Origin: Phragmitibacter sp965284365
GTDB taxonomy: Bacteria; Verrucomicrobiota; Verrucomicrobiia; Verrucomicrobiales; Verrucomicrobiaceae
Direction: 5' to 3'
Assembly: GCA_965284365.1 (NCBI GenBank)
Contig: OZ260079.1
Location: 1,984,001-2,048,000 of the forward strand
DNA: 64,000 bases
The position numbers were made by a program, and so were the translations under genes. Shown here piece after piece: positions 17,801-25,331 of this stretch. The notes beneath the pieces were generated by a model. That model made no database searches. It was not told the DNA's origin and saw only the letters and a program-made list of their open reading frames with translations. Every line of letters begins with the position of its first letter. Within the stretch, counting starts at the first letter, position 1.

Positions 17801-20800
17801 AGTATCGCTACATCCTGGACCGCCGATTCACCAAACGTTATCCGGGCAACATGCTGGCCCGTCCGGGATTGCTGTTGAATCCGTGGGAGTTGAGAGAGAC
17901 CGGTCAGAATGCTGTAGAACAAAAGCAAGGCCAGGCAGCAGGGATGACCCGTGGCGGGCGGGGAGGGGAAGCTGAGGCAGCGCAAATAGCGGTCGCAGCG
18001 AAGAGGAAAGCAGCACTTGGACTGGGGGATGATAATTTTTCGTCCCTGGATCCCAACTTTGATTTCCTGGCCGAAGCCGCGCCTGTGATCTTGAACTTGA
18101 TGCCCGGCAAAGACGGCGTTGTGAAAGTGCCGCGCAAGAGCTTGGGTGATCGGCAAATTATCGAGGTCTATGCCAGCGATCTGACGCAGGCGATGCAGGT
18201 GAACCTCGCGCTATCGGAGATGCCCACGCGACTGGCGGATGTGCGGCTGAATCGTCCGTTAGATCCGGCAAAACCATTCGCGGAGAAGCGACTTACGACG
18301 GTGCTGACTGCGGACAAAAAGCTCACCATCGAAGACCTGCGTTCCAGCGAGATCGAGAGTTTCTCGACCATCGCTGATGCCTTCGGTCTCTACAAGGCGC
18401 TGAATCAGAGTGCTGAGCTGGCGAAGTTTTCCTGGATCCTCAAATGGCCCGATCTGAAGCCTGAGGAGAAGCGGGCGAAGTACAGCGAGTTCGCATGTCA
18501 TGAACTGAACATCTTCCTTTCGCGCAAAGATCCCGAGTTCTTTAAAACCGTCATCAAGCCATACCTCGCCAACAAGAAGGAGCGCACCTTTTTGGATGAC
18601 TACCTTCTGGAGGCGGATCTGAGCAGCTACTTGGAGCCTTGGAAATATGGCCAACTGAACGCGGCGGAACGCGCCTTGTTGGGGCGCCGCCTGTCGGATG
18701 AGACCGCCAAGACAGCGAGACACTTGAAGGAACTGTGGGAACTGATCCCGCCGAATGACGCAAAGGCAGAAAGGCTGTTTGAAACGGCGCTGCATGGCCG
18801 GGTTCGGGGAGCCGGGGAAGGGAAAAACGGTGGTTTGGGAGACCTTGCTGCGAAAGATCAGCAAAGGGCGAGAATGCTCAAAGAAGTCAATGGAGCTTGG
18901 GAAGACCAAGTGCCTAAAGGCTTCGTTTCAGGCGGAGCTCGTGGCGGCGCGCCAACTGATCCATTTTCCACGTCGGAGGGAACGGCGGCTCCGGCGGCGG
19001 CGCCGAAACCCATGGCAGTTGCTGCCGTGGCAGATTCTGCCCCAGCGCCAGCGCTGCCGGCAACACCAGCGACGGCCGGCAGCGTGGTTTTGTCAGGCGT
19101 GATGACGTATAGCGGCGGCGGTTTCATCGATGCGAACCAGCCGATGATCACGGCCACGGCCGACGAATTAGGGAAACTCATGGAGGCGGTGCGGCCTTAT
19201 TATTTGAAACTCGGCCCCGTCAAAGAACGGGCGGAAAATCAATACTGGCATCTGGCGCTGGCGGCTCAAGGGCCGGACCTCATCACGGTGAATGCCTTCT
19301 GGCGGGACTATGCGGCGTGGGATGGGAAGGGCGCGTTCCTGTCGCCCAATCTCGCGGAGGCGCACCGGAATTTCTCCGAAATCATGATCGCTCTGGCGGT
19401 ACTGGATCTGCCCTTCAAAGCAGGCGAGATGAAGACCGATCTGGCTGAGGCAAAGCTCACTGTGACCGCGACCACGCCTTTGGTCGTGTTTCACAAGGAA
19501 ATCCTGCCTGCCGCTGCTCCTAACAAGGAACAGGTAGCAACGCCTGCGCTGCTGGTGAGTCAGTCGTTCTTCCGCTCGGATGATCGCTATCGCATGGAAG
19601 GCAATCTGAAGTTCGAGAAACCCGTCTCGAAGGAGTTTCTCACAGGTGTCGTCTATGGCGCGAATGTGGCGGTGACGAATCCGACGAGTGCGCCGGCGGA
19701 TTTTGATCTGCTGTGGCAAATTCCTCAGGGGTCGATTGCTGTGTCGGGCGGGAAGCCGACGAAGAGCCAGCATCTGGTGCTGCAGCCTTACACCACACAG
19801 TCCTTTGAGTATTTTTTCTACTTCCCGCAAGTGCCTGCGGAGGGCACCAAGTTTGTGCACTATCCCGTGACCGCAGCGGGACGCGGCAAGGACGCCACCG
19901 TGACCCTGGCGCCAGCCTTCACCTTCAATGTAGTGAACCAGCTCAACGAAGAAGACAAAGCCTCCTGGGAATACATATCCCAATACGCCAGCGCCGCTGA
20001 AGTGATGACGTATCTGGAGCAGAACAACATCGAGCGCTGCGATCTGGCGCGTGTGGCCTGGCGCTGCCGCGAGAGCGTGGACTTCTTCCGGCAAATCACC
20101 GCGCTGATGCGCAGTCGACATGTGTATGAGCCGGTGATCTACAGCTATGGAGCGCATCACAACGACCCTGTGGTGCTTGCGGAATACCTTCGTCATCGGC
20201 AGGATTTCCTGAACCTCTGTGGCGGTTCGCTGGATACGAAGCTGGTGAAGTTGGATCTCAACGAACGCCGTCAGTATGAGCAGTTGGAGTACTCGCCGCT
20301 GGTGAATCAGCGCATCCATCAGATTGGTGGTGAGCGCCGCATTGTGACGCCGGAGGAGCTTGCGCAGTATCAGCGTTTCCTCGGCATCCTGTCTTGCAAA
20401 CCGAGCCTGAGCTCGATGGACTCGCTGACGACGGCCTACTACCTGTTGCTACAGGATCGGGTCGAAGAAGGCCTGGCCTTCCTGGGCAAGGTGACGGCTG
20501 CGGATCTTCCCACGAAGCTGCAGTATGATTATCTGCGGAGCTATGCGGCCTTCTATGAAGGACGGCTGGCCGATGCGCGTGGGGCGGCTTCACCGTATGC
20601 GGACCATCCCGTGGAACGCTGGAAAACACTCTTCGGCGAAGTGCTGAGCCAACTGGATGAGATCGAAGGCAAAGCGGGCAAGGGCGGCGACAAGCCGGAT
20701 CGGGAAAAGGCGCAGGCCGAGCTGGCCGCCACGGAACCGAGCTTCGACTTCAAGGTGGAGAACCAGAGCCTCGTCATCAGTGCGCGGAACCTGAAGGAGC

Positions 20801-21390
20801 TGACGGTGAACTATTACCTCATGGATCCGGAGTTTGCCTTCAGCAGCAATCCCTTCACGAGCGAGGGTTCATCGCGCTTCTCCATCATCAAACCGAACCG
20901 CTCCGCGAAGCTGACCCTGCCTGCGGAGGATGCGCCGTTCAAAGCGCCGCTGCCGTCGGAGTATGCGCGGGCGAATGTGTTGATCGAAGTGCTCGGGGCG
21001 GGCCAACGGAAGACGCAAGCGCATCACGCCAATACCATGCGCCTGAACTTTGTGGAGACCTATGGACGGGTGGAGGCAAGGGATGTGACGACAGGGAAGG
21101 CGCTGCCCAATGCGTATGTGAAGGTTTATGCACGCCTGCAAAATGGCGCGGTGCGTTTCTCCAAGGACGGCTACACCGATCTGCGCGGGCGATTTGACTA
21201 CGCGAGTCTGAATAGCCCGTCTGGGCCCGGGACGCCGCAGCCGCTCTCAGGGGAGGACACACCGGCCAATGGGTTGGACTATCAGTCGCTGCGACCGGGT
21301 GAACTCGATTCGATCCAGAAGCTGTCCGTGCTGGTGCTGAGCGATTCGCACGGGGCATATGTAAGGGAGCTGAAGCCGCCGGGGGAGTGA
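14803..21390 (+). CDS. Giant secreted alpha-2-macroglobulin-like protein without a thioester
   Basis: 2195 residues with a signal peptide (KKPLLFAAAGLCMLHSPMVRA). The N-terminal 400 residues are helical. From about 450 on there are macroglobulin-type beta domains, such as the MG-like block VPKLIVRTYEINTLSYYL, later LLAGREATLAVRADLYTG and repeated PG-type beta sandwiches. A Pro/Ala-rich linker at about 1390-1430 separates the two halves. I find no Cys-x-Glu-Gln thioester motif, so it would not trap proteases covalently like classical alpha-2-macroglobulins. The final 300 residues are again beta-rich (NAYVKVYARLQNGAVRFSKDGYTDLRGRFDYAS). It lies alone on the plus strand between nuoE and nuoF. 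The family call is by architecture and moderately sure; an envelope or periplasmic role is inferred. Confidence 0.6.
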   Translation: MKKPLLFAAAGLCMLHSPMVRAYHEIGFVEKFALAADRDAVLRELAPGTEEFFFYHALHYQNSRQAEKLKATLDQWRREFPDSAQRKVIETRSALAEYDTNPQATLSYIRRILELRFDHQPAARNRKPNLPSELNPDVIARNVFLARALLDDSLSGLSLPEMERLVADRVPLRSSQVAVVLQRLEYPDIPNLAEFIAADLKREDGPSFGTHAIHGKLLPAQLDRLAQLVPDLAEDTAFVNARLRRLAPNADEDEEFDPAVRLAWLERLWGYAKGLPAGYNSLKAAILYHRLDHDRKQGVYDQKRFLEYLGYPRQTNYIARPWLNRLERGETEWVDFSESFSEARLPFPPISDDEALVRDYFLHLLAQKAVKPSEWKSALSPYTEWVQSDWLRPILAEAMICSGKDKPEAWSAFLSASEFQALKDRVDIEFALENKPFFTPADGVTVDVHLKKVPKLIVRTYEINTLSYYLQNQKQLNTDLNLDGLVANTEATHNYAETPFQKTRRSFSFPELQGKRGAWMIEFIGGGRSSRVLIRKGQWHLAQQTGPAGDMLTVLDENHQPVKDAAVWLDGRRFGFEEKANAILVPFTAHPSRRPIVISSADGSFATLTDFDHHGEDYKLHAQFFLDREQLLAGREATLAVRADLYTGNAPLPLALLKDTTLTIVMTTQDGVTATEEIKDVTLDPKLLYTKTFKVPDRLATIRAVLNAQVAQFGKNGEKAEVSEEEDWTPNSGDKTDLTHAGHFTKFGDSYVYELLGRNGEPIPDKQVMFAISRKGFTQPVITVALRTDEKGRVQLGILEGISNVHASGEKLLPVLLEPVQNQRLWPEQLHAAREDVIEIPLVKPFAAGRYTLLEKRDEDFVADRSGQIAEPKAGCGAITLSGLTPGDYVLRAKDSDEDVTIRVTKGTALAGWLYGGKRYLKRQGLHPLHIVSAGMEGEDLSVRLANANEFARVQVVARRFLPRYSLFDDLSPFPRVGAGTQTPAQLPNLYSGGREIGDEYRYILDRRFTKRYPGNMLARPGLLLNPWELRETGQNAVEQKQGQAAGMTRGGRGGEAEAAQIAVAAKRKAALGLGDDNFSSLDPNFDFLAEAAPVILNLMPGKDGVVKVPRKSLGDRQIIEVYASDLTQAMQVNLALSEMPTRLADVRLNRPLDPAKPFAEKRLTTVLTADKKLTIEDLRSSEIESFSTIADAFGLYKALNQSAELAKFSWILKWPDLKPEEKRAKYSEFACHELNIFLSRKDPEFFKTVIKPYLANKKERTFLDDYLLEADLSSYLEPWKYGQLNAAERALLGRRLSDETAKTARHLKELWELIPPNDAKAERLFETALHGRVRGAGEGKNGGLGDLAAKDQQRARMLKEVNGAWEDQVPKGFVSGGARGGAPTDPFSTSEGTAAPAAAPKPMAVAAVADSAPAPALPATPATAGSVVLSGVMTYSGGGFIDANQPMITATADELGKLMEAVRPYYLKLGPVKERAENQYWHLALAAQGPDLITVNAFWRDYAAWDGKGAFLSPNLAEAHRNFSEIMIALAVLDLPFKAGEMKTDLAEAKLTVTATTPLVVFHKEILPAAAPNKEQVATPALLVSQSFFRSDDRYRMEGNLKFEKPVSKEFLTGVVYGANVAVTNPTSAPADFDLLWQIPQGSIAVSGGKPTKSQHLVLQPYTTQSFEYFFYFPQVPAEGTKFVHYPVTAAGRGKDATVTLAPAFTFNVVNQLNEEDKASWEYISQYASAAEVMTYLEQNNIERCDLARVAWRCRESVDFFRQITALMRSRHVYEPVIYSYGAHHNDPVVLAEYLRHRQDFLNLCGGSLDTKLVKLDLNERRQYEQLEYSPLVNQRIHQIGGERRIVTPEELAQYQRFLGILSCKPSLSSMDSLTTAYYLLLQDRVEEGLAFLGKVTAADLPTKLQYDYLRSYAAFYEGRLADARGAASPYADHPVERWKTLFGEVLSQLDEIEGKAGKGGDKPDREKAQAELAATEPSFDFKVENQSLVISARNLKELTVNYYLMDPEFAFSSNPFTSEGSSRFSIIKPNRSAKLTLPAEDAPFKAPLPSEYARANVLIEVLGAGQRKTQAHHANTMRLNFVETYGRVEARDVTTGKALPNAYVKVYARLQNGAVRFSKDGYTDLRGRFDYASLNSPSGPGTPQPLSGEDTPANGLDYQSLRPGELDSIQKLSVLVLSDSHGAYVRELKPPGE

Positions 21391-21713
21391 GGTGATCGGT
21401 CGGTATTGAGGGGGGCTCTTGCTGGTGCGATTGGCAAGGGCTTTTCAGGGCGGCGTGTTCCAACTGGCGCTCGGGTGTGTGGCAATCGGCGAAATAGCGT
21501 ACTATATAGTACGGAATGGGAAGAAAATGGTGCGAGTTTTGGGTTTGATGCCGACGGGAGGTAGGAGACCGATTTCCGTCACGTCATGCAAGAAAATGCT
21601 TGAGCTTCATTTGGTCGCAACAGCCATCAAGGGCGGTTGGAATGAAAGGAGCCCCAGACTACGGGCGAGAGCCCAAATCAGAATGGCCCTATCTGACGTA
21701 GAGAGACGCTAAC
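21391..21713. other. Intergenic region between the giant gene and nuoE, with a 16-bp palindrome
   Basis: 323 bases between two convergent genes. It holds the perfect palindrome CGTACTATATAGTACG at 21498-21513. A plus-strand frame from 21419 to 21712 encodes 97 residues but has no family features, so it is not called. No T-rich terminator or RNA gene was recognised. Confidence 0.5.
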
Positions 21714-22241
21714 TCACCCGTACTTCGCCAGAAGTTCGGGAGCTTTGTCCGGGGTGATGGCTTCGTAGAAGTCATCTTCCACCATGCAGACGGGGGCGAA
21801 GCCGCAGCTGGCTAGGCATTCGGCGAATTCGATGCTGTATTTCCCGTCTTCGCTCACGGCAATGGGGTGGTGGTGATCCACGTGGGATCGGTCGATTTTG
21901 GCCGTTTCGCAAAACTTTTCCATGAGCTCATAGCTGCCAGCCATGGCGCAGGAGAGGGTGCGGCAGACGCGGATGTGGTATTTTCCAGGGGCTGTCTGGC
22001 GGAAGCCAGGATAGAAGGTGACGACCTCAAGAACCTGGATGGGTTCCAGCTCAAGTTTGTTCGCCACCCAGGTGACGGCTTCATCGCTGATGTAACGGAA
22101 CTGGTGCTGCAGGAGATGCAGCAGCGGCAACACGGCACTGCGCTTGGAAATGGGGTAATGGGTAATTACCTCATCTATTTTGGCTTCCAAGTCCGTGGGG
22201 ATCTGCATGAGACGGGTAGCTTTTGGGCTGGGGGAAAGCAT
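21714..22241 (-). CDS. nuoE: NADH-quinone oxidoreductase subunit E (2Fe-2S)
   Basis: 175 residues. This peripheral-arm subunit of complex I carries cluster N1a. The four ligands follow the thioredoxin-like pattern: CRTLSC (Cys-x4-Cys) and ECLASC (Cys-x3-Cys). The N-terminal helical block ISKRSAVLPLLHLLQHQFRYIS and GFAPVCMVEDDFYEAITP also match the family. The ATG at 22241 is preceded on its strand by GGTGGAGGC, a good ribosome-binding site. It is monocistronic here, separated from nuoF. A CRP-type palindrome begins 30 bases upstream of the start. Confidence 0.95.
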   Translation of the reverse strand: MLSPSPKATRLMQIPTDLEAKIDEVITHYPISKRSAVLPLLHLLQHQFRYISDEAVTWVANKLELEPIQVLEVVTFYPGFRQTAPGKYHIRVCRTLSCAMAGSYELMEKFCETAKIDRSHVDHHHPIAVSEDGKYSIEFAECLASCGFAPVCMVEDDFYEAITPDKAPELLAKYG

Positions 22242-22271
22242 GCCTCCACCGGGAACTACGGCAAGGTGATT

Positions 22272-22289
22272 TTGTGAAAAATTTCACAA
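22272..22289. promoter_or_regulatory. CRP/FNR-type palindrome upstream of nuoE
   Basis: TTGTGAAAAATTTCACAA, an inverted repeat with perfect 8-bp arms around AA. It has the TGTGA-N6-TCACA layout. With flanks, it matches the site before nuoF at 19 of 20 bases. Its centre is only about 40 bases before the nuoE ATG, close for an activator but suited to a repressor or to overlap with the core promoter. The aldo/keto reductase gene starts 178 bases away in the other direction. Confidence 0.72.
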
Positions 22290-22466
22290 GCCCGAGGGTG
22301 GCCAGGGTCTGGGCGGCGCAAAGTGTCTTGAAGGCTATCGAGCGTTTGGGGAGGCCGGACTGCCGTTTTCGCGGGAACGTCATCCAGGACGGTGTTTAGG
22401 CTTCGCGGCAAGGGACCGAGCACGTCGCCACTTGCCAAGGTTCCTACGCTTCCTAACGTCTGCTGC

Positions 22467-23510
22467 ATGAATCGCAGACGGCTTGGACGCAGTGGCATTG
22501 TGGTGACGGAAATTTGCCTGGGAACCATGACCTTTGGCCTTCAGGCGGACGAGCCCACGTCTTTCGCCATCATGGATCGGGCGGCCGAAGCCGGTGTTGA
22601 TTTTTTGGATACCGCAGAGGTGTATCCTGTACCACCTGCCGAGGAGACTTATGGAGTGACGGAGGAAATTGTGGGGCGCTGGGTCAAAGAGCGGCGCAAC
22701 CGTGAGCATGTCATTCTTGCCACGAAGGTCATCGGGCCGGGGCATGGCTGGTTCCGTCCACCCGTGCGCGGTGGGTTCACGGCGCTAGATCGACGTCAGA
22801 TCCACCGAGCCTGCGAGGACAGTCTGAAGCGTCTCCAGACGGACTATATAGATCTCTACCAGACGCATTGGCCGGACCACGGCATGCGGCATACAGACAC
22901 GCTGGAAGCTCTTACGGAGCTTGTAGAACAGGGAAAAATCCGCGCTTTTGGGGTCAGCAATGAAACCAGTTGGGGACTGATGAAAAATCTTTGGGAAGCT
23001 GAAAAGGCTGGCCTGAGACGCCCGGACACGGTCCAGAACAATTTCTCTCTCATCAATCGACGTTGCGAGAGCGAGTTGGCCCAAGTTTGCCGTCAGGAAG
23101 GGGTGAGTCTATTGCCCTACTCGCCCCTAGGCGGAGGCGTGTTGACGGGGAAATATAATGACGGCGCGCTACCGGAGGGCGCCAGATTCAGCGACTATTT
23201 CAGGACAGGAGGGCCGCGTCAGCGTCGGATGGCATCGCGCTTTGTGAATGACCGGACGGTGGAAACCACGAAGCGGCTGCAGGGCATCGCTCAGGATCTG
23301 GGCATCAGCGTGACGACACTAGCGATCGCCTGGAGCAAGCAGCATGATTTCGTAGCATCAACCATCATAGGAGCGACTACCGTTGCCCAAGTGGACGAGA
23401 GCCTAGCGGCGGCGGATCTGGTCCTGGATGCGGAGACCCTGCGCCGGATTAACGAGATCGATGAAGCCATTCCCACTCCGATGACGGAAGACGGCCTGCG
23501 GCGGTTGTGA
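22467..23510 (+). CDS. Aldo/keto reductase, Tas-like
   Basis: 347 residues, NAD(P)H-dependent TIM-barrel oxidoreductase. Readable motifs are GRSGIVVTEICLGTMTFG at the N-terminus, FLDTAEVYPVPP with the catalytic Asp and Tyr, ILATKV with the catalytic Lys, and LYQTHWPDHG with the catalytic His. The C-terminal cofactor block is VASTIIGATTVAQVDESL. The sequence closely follows E. coli Tas (EVYPVPP, THWP, GVSNET), a protein that can rescue a tyrosine-auxotrophy mutation, but true substrates are unknown. The start at ATG 22467 matches the family N-terminus; the frame is open to 22392. No cotranscribed neighbour is evident. Confidence 0.9.
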   Translation: MNRRRLGRSGIVVTEICLGTMTFGLQADEPTSFAIMDRAAEAGVDFLDTAEVYPVPPAEETYGVTEEIVGRWVKERRNREHVILATKVIGPGHGWFRPPVRGGFTALDRRQIHRACEDSLKRLQTDYIDLYQTHWPDHGMRHTDTLEALTELVEQGKIRAFGVSNETSWGLMKNLWEAEKAGLRRPDTVQNNFSLINRRCESELAQVCRQEGVSLLPYSPLGGGVLTGKYNDGALPEGARFSDYFRTGGPRQRRMASRFVNDRTVETTKRLQGIAQDLGISVTTLAIAWSKQHDFVASTIIGATTVAQVDESLAAADLVLDAETLRRINEIDEAIPTPMTEDGLRRL

Positions 23511-23626
23511 GCGTCTCTGGAGGGATTTCGCCAGACAATTCGTGATTGACAGTGACCTTTTCTAGACGAAACATATCGATACATTGTGATACGTTGATTT
23601 ATCACGCCCCTATTAACTTATAGACC

Positions 23627-25045
23627 ATGAGCGACCGCCAATTCACTGATTACAAAGTCAAAGATATCGCCCTGGCCGACTTCGGCCGTAAGGAACTCGA
23701 CATCGCTGAGCACGAAATGCCCGGCCTTATGGCGACCCGTGAGAAGTACGGCAAGGCCCAGCCTCTCGCTGGCGTCCGTATCACCGGTTCCCTGCATATG
23801 ACGATCCAGACTGCGGTCTTGATCGAAACTCTCGTTGAGCTGGGCGCTTCCGTCCGCTGGGCGACCTGCAACATTTTCTCCACCCAAGACCATGCTGCCG
23901 CTGCTATCGCCGCCGCTGGTATCCCGGTTTTCGCCTGGAAGGGTGAAACGTTGGAAGAATATTGGTGGGCTACTTGGGAGGCTCTCAAGCACCCAGACGG
24001 TCTCGGTCCTCAACTCATCGTGGATGACGGTGGCGACGCCACCCTTCTACTTCACAAGGGTTATGAGATGGAAGACGGTTCCGATTGGATCAACACCCCT
24101 TCCGGCAGCTACGAAGAGCAGGTCATCAAAGATCTCCTCAAGGACATCAAGAAATCCAGCCCTGGCATTTTCCACAAGTGGATCCCAGAATTGAAGGGCG
24201 TTTCCGAAGAAACCACCACCGGTGTGCATCGCCTCTATGAAATGCACAAGGCAGGCAAGCTTTTGATCCCTGCGATCAACGTGAATGACTCCGTCACCAA
24301 GTCCAAGTTCGACAACCTCTATGGTTGCCGCGAATCCTTGATCGACGGCATCAAGCGTGCCACGGACGTGATGATTGCCGGCAAAGTCGGCGTTGTTTGC
24401 GGTTATGGCGATGTGGGCAAAGGCTGCGCCGACGCTCTCAAGGGCATGGGCGCTCAGGTCATCGTGACCGAAATCGACCCTGTTTGCGCCCTTCAGGCCG
24501 CCATGGCTGGCTTCCGCGTGATGCCGGTCGAAGACGCTCTGCCATTTGGCGATATCTACGTCACCACGACGGGTAACAAGGATATCATCCGTATCGAGCA
24601 CCTCGAGAAGATGAAGGACCAGGCGATCGTCTGCAACATCGGCCACTTCGACAACGAAATCGAAGTCGAGAAGCTGAACAACTTCCCAGGCGTGAAGAAG
24701 CTGAACATCAAGCCACAGGTGGACAAGTATACGTTTCCTGCTGGTAACAGCCTCTATCTCCTGGCAGAAGGCCGTCTCGTGAACCTCGGCTGCGCAACGG
24801 GTCACCCGAGCTTCGTGATGAGCAACAGCTTCACGAACCAGACTCTGGCTCAGATCGAACTTTGGGAAACGCGCGATAAAGCGACTCCAGGCGTGAAGGT
24901 GCTTCCGAAGCATCTGGACGAAGAAGTTGCCCGCCTGCACCTCGGCAAGATCGGCGCGAAACTTACGATCCTCACGAAGGATCAGGCTGATTACATCGGC
25001 GTGCCGGTGGAAGGCCCTTACAAGACAGATCACTACCGCTATTAA
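23627..25045 (+). CDS. ahcY: Adenosylhomocysteinase
   Basis: 472 residues. Hydrolyses S-adenosylhomocysteine to adenosine and homocysteine, completing the methylation cycle. Typical blocks are RITGSLHMTIQTAVLIETL near residue 46, the SAH-binding region with NIFSTQDHAAAAIA, NVNDSVTKSKFDNLYGCRES near 220, the NAD-binding loop VVCGYGDVGKGCADALKG near 255, and C-terminal GPYKTDHYRY. Codon use is notably even and high in AAG and CTC, as expected of a highly expressed gene. No SAH riboswitch consensus was recognised in the 116-base leader. A TTGACA hexamer at 23546 may be part of a promoter, but no good partner was found. A strong terminator follows. Confidence 0.98.
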   Translation: MSDRQFTDYKVKDIALADFGRKELDIAEHEMPGLMATREKYGKAQPLAGVRITGSLHMTIQTAVLIETLVELGASVRWATCNIFSTQDHAAAAIAAAGIPVFAWKGETLEEYWWATWEALKHPDGLGPQLIVDDGGDATLLLHKGYEMEDGSDWINTPSGSYEEQVIKDLLKDIKKSSPGIFHKWIPELKGVSEETTTGVHRLYEMHKAGKLLIPAINVNDSVTKSKFDNLYGCRESLIDGIKRATDVMIAGKVGVVCGYGDVGKGCADALKGMGAQVIVTEIDPVCALQAAMAGFRVMPVEDALPFGDIYVTTTGNKDIIRIEHLEKMKDQAIVCNIGHFDNEIEVEKLNNFPGVKKLNIKPQVDKYTFPAGNSLYLLAEGRLVNLGCATGHPSFVMSNSFTNQTLAQIELWETRDKATPGVKVLPKHLDEEVARLHLGKIGAKLTILTKDQADYIGVPVEGPYKTDHYRY

Positions 25046-25121
25046 GCTTAGCTAGTTAGCGGTACCCGGTTCCCCCGCCGGAATGCACACAGGGACAGAA
25101 ACACTCTCCCAATTACTCCCA

Positions 25122-25160
25122 ACGCGGATGGCTTCCCCCGGCCATCCGCGTTTTTTATTT
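25122..25160 (+). terminator. Rho-independent terminator after ahcY
   Basis: Perfect 11-bp stem: ACGCGGATGGC at 25122-25132 pairs with GCCATCCGCGT at 25141-25151 around an 8-base loop, followed by a T-rich run (GTTTTTTATTT). It lies 77 bases after the ahcY stop. Confidence 0.93.
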
Positions 25161-25246
25161 AATGGGAACGTGGTTGTCCAAGCTGGGCCAAGAGCGAGGG
25201 TTCTTTTTCGTCCTCAGGAGATGGGCGGTGTCAACTGCACATAGGC

Positions 25247-25331
25247 TTACCCCGCTGGGGTAAAGTCTTTTGGGTATGCGTGACCGTGGGTTAAAACCCA
25301 CGGCTATTCACAGTTCACCCCTTCGGGGTGA
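25247..25331. repeat. Cluster of three short hairpins, REP-like
   Basis: Three inverted repeats lie within 85 bases: TTACCCC-GCT-GGGGTAA at 25247-25263, CCGTGGG-TTAAAA-CCCACGG at 25284-25303, and TCACCCC-TTC-GGGGTGA at 25315-25331. They lack T-runs. The third overlaps the last codons and stop of the minus-strand gene that ends at 25315. Closely packed GC-rich hairpins of this kind are typical of dispersed intergenic repeats; a genome copy number is needed to confirm. Confidence 0.55.

Noticed and set aside
19168..20319. 383-codon open frame on the minus strand
   Set aside because: Antisense to the giant plus-strand gene, which shows continuous protein-like composition and domain structure; the shadow has none.
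21419..21712. 97-codon frame in the gap after the giant gene
   Set aside because: No family features, no good ribosome-binding site, and it spans a palindrome; it may be chance.
23511..23626. SAH riboswitch upstream of ahcY
   Set aside because: The known SAH riboswitch consensus was not recognised; only a TTGACA hexamer and 10-base-phased GATAC repeats (23578-23592) are seen.
24047..25033. 328-codon open frame on the minus strand
   Set aside because: Antisense to ahcY, a highly conserved gene with biased codon use that leaves the opposite strand open.
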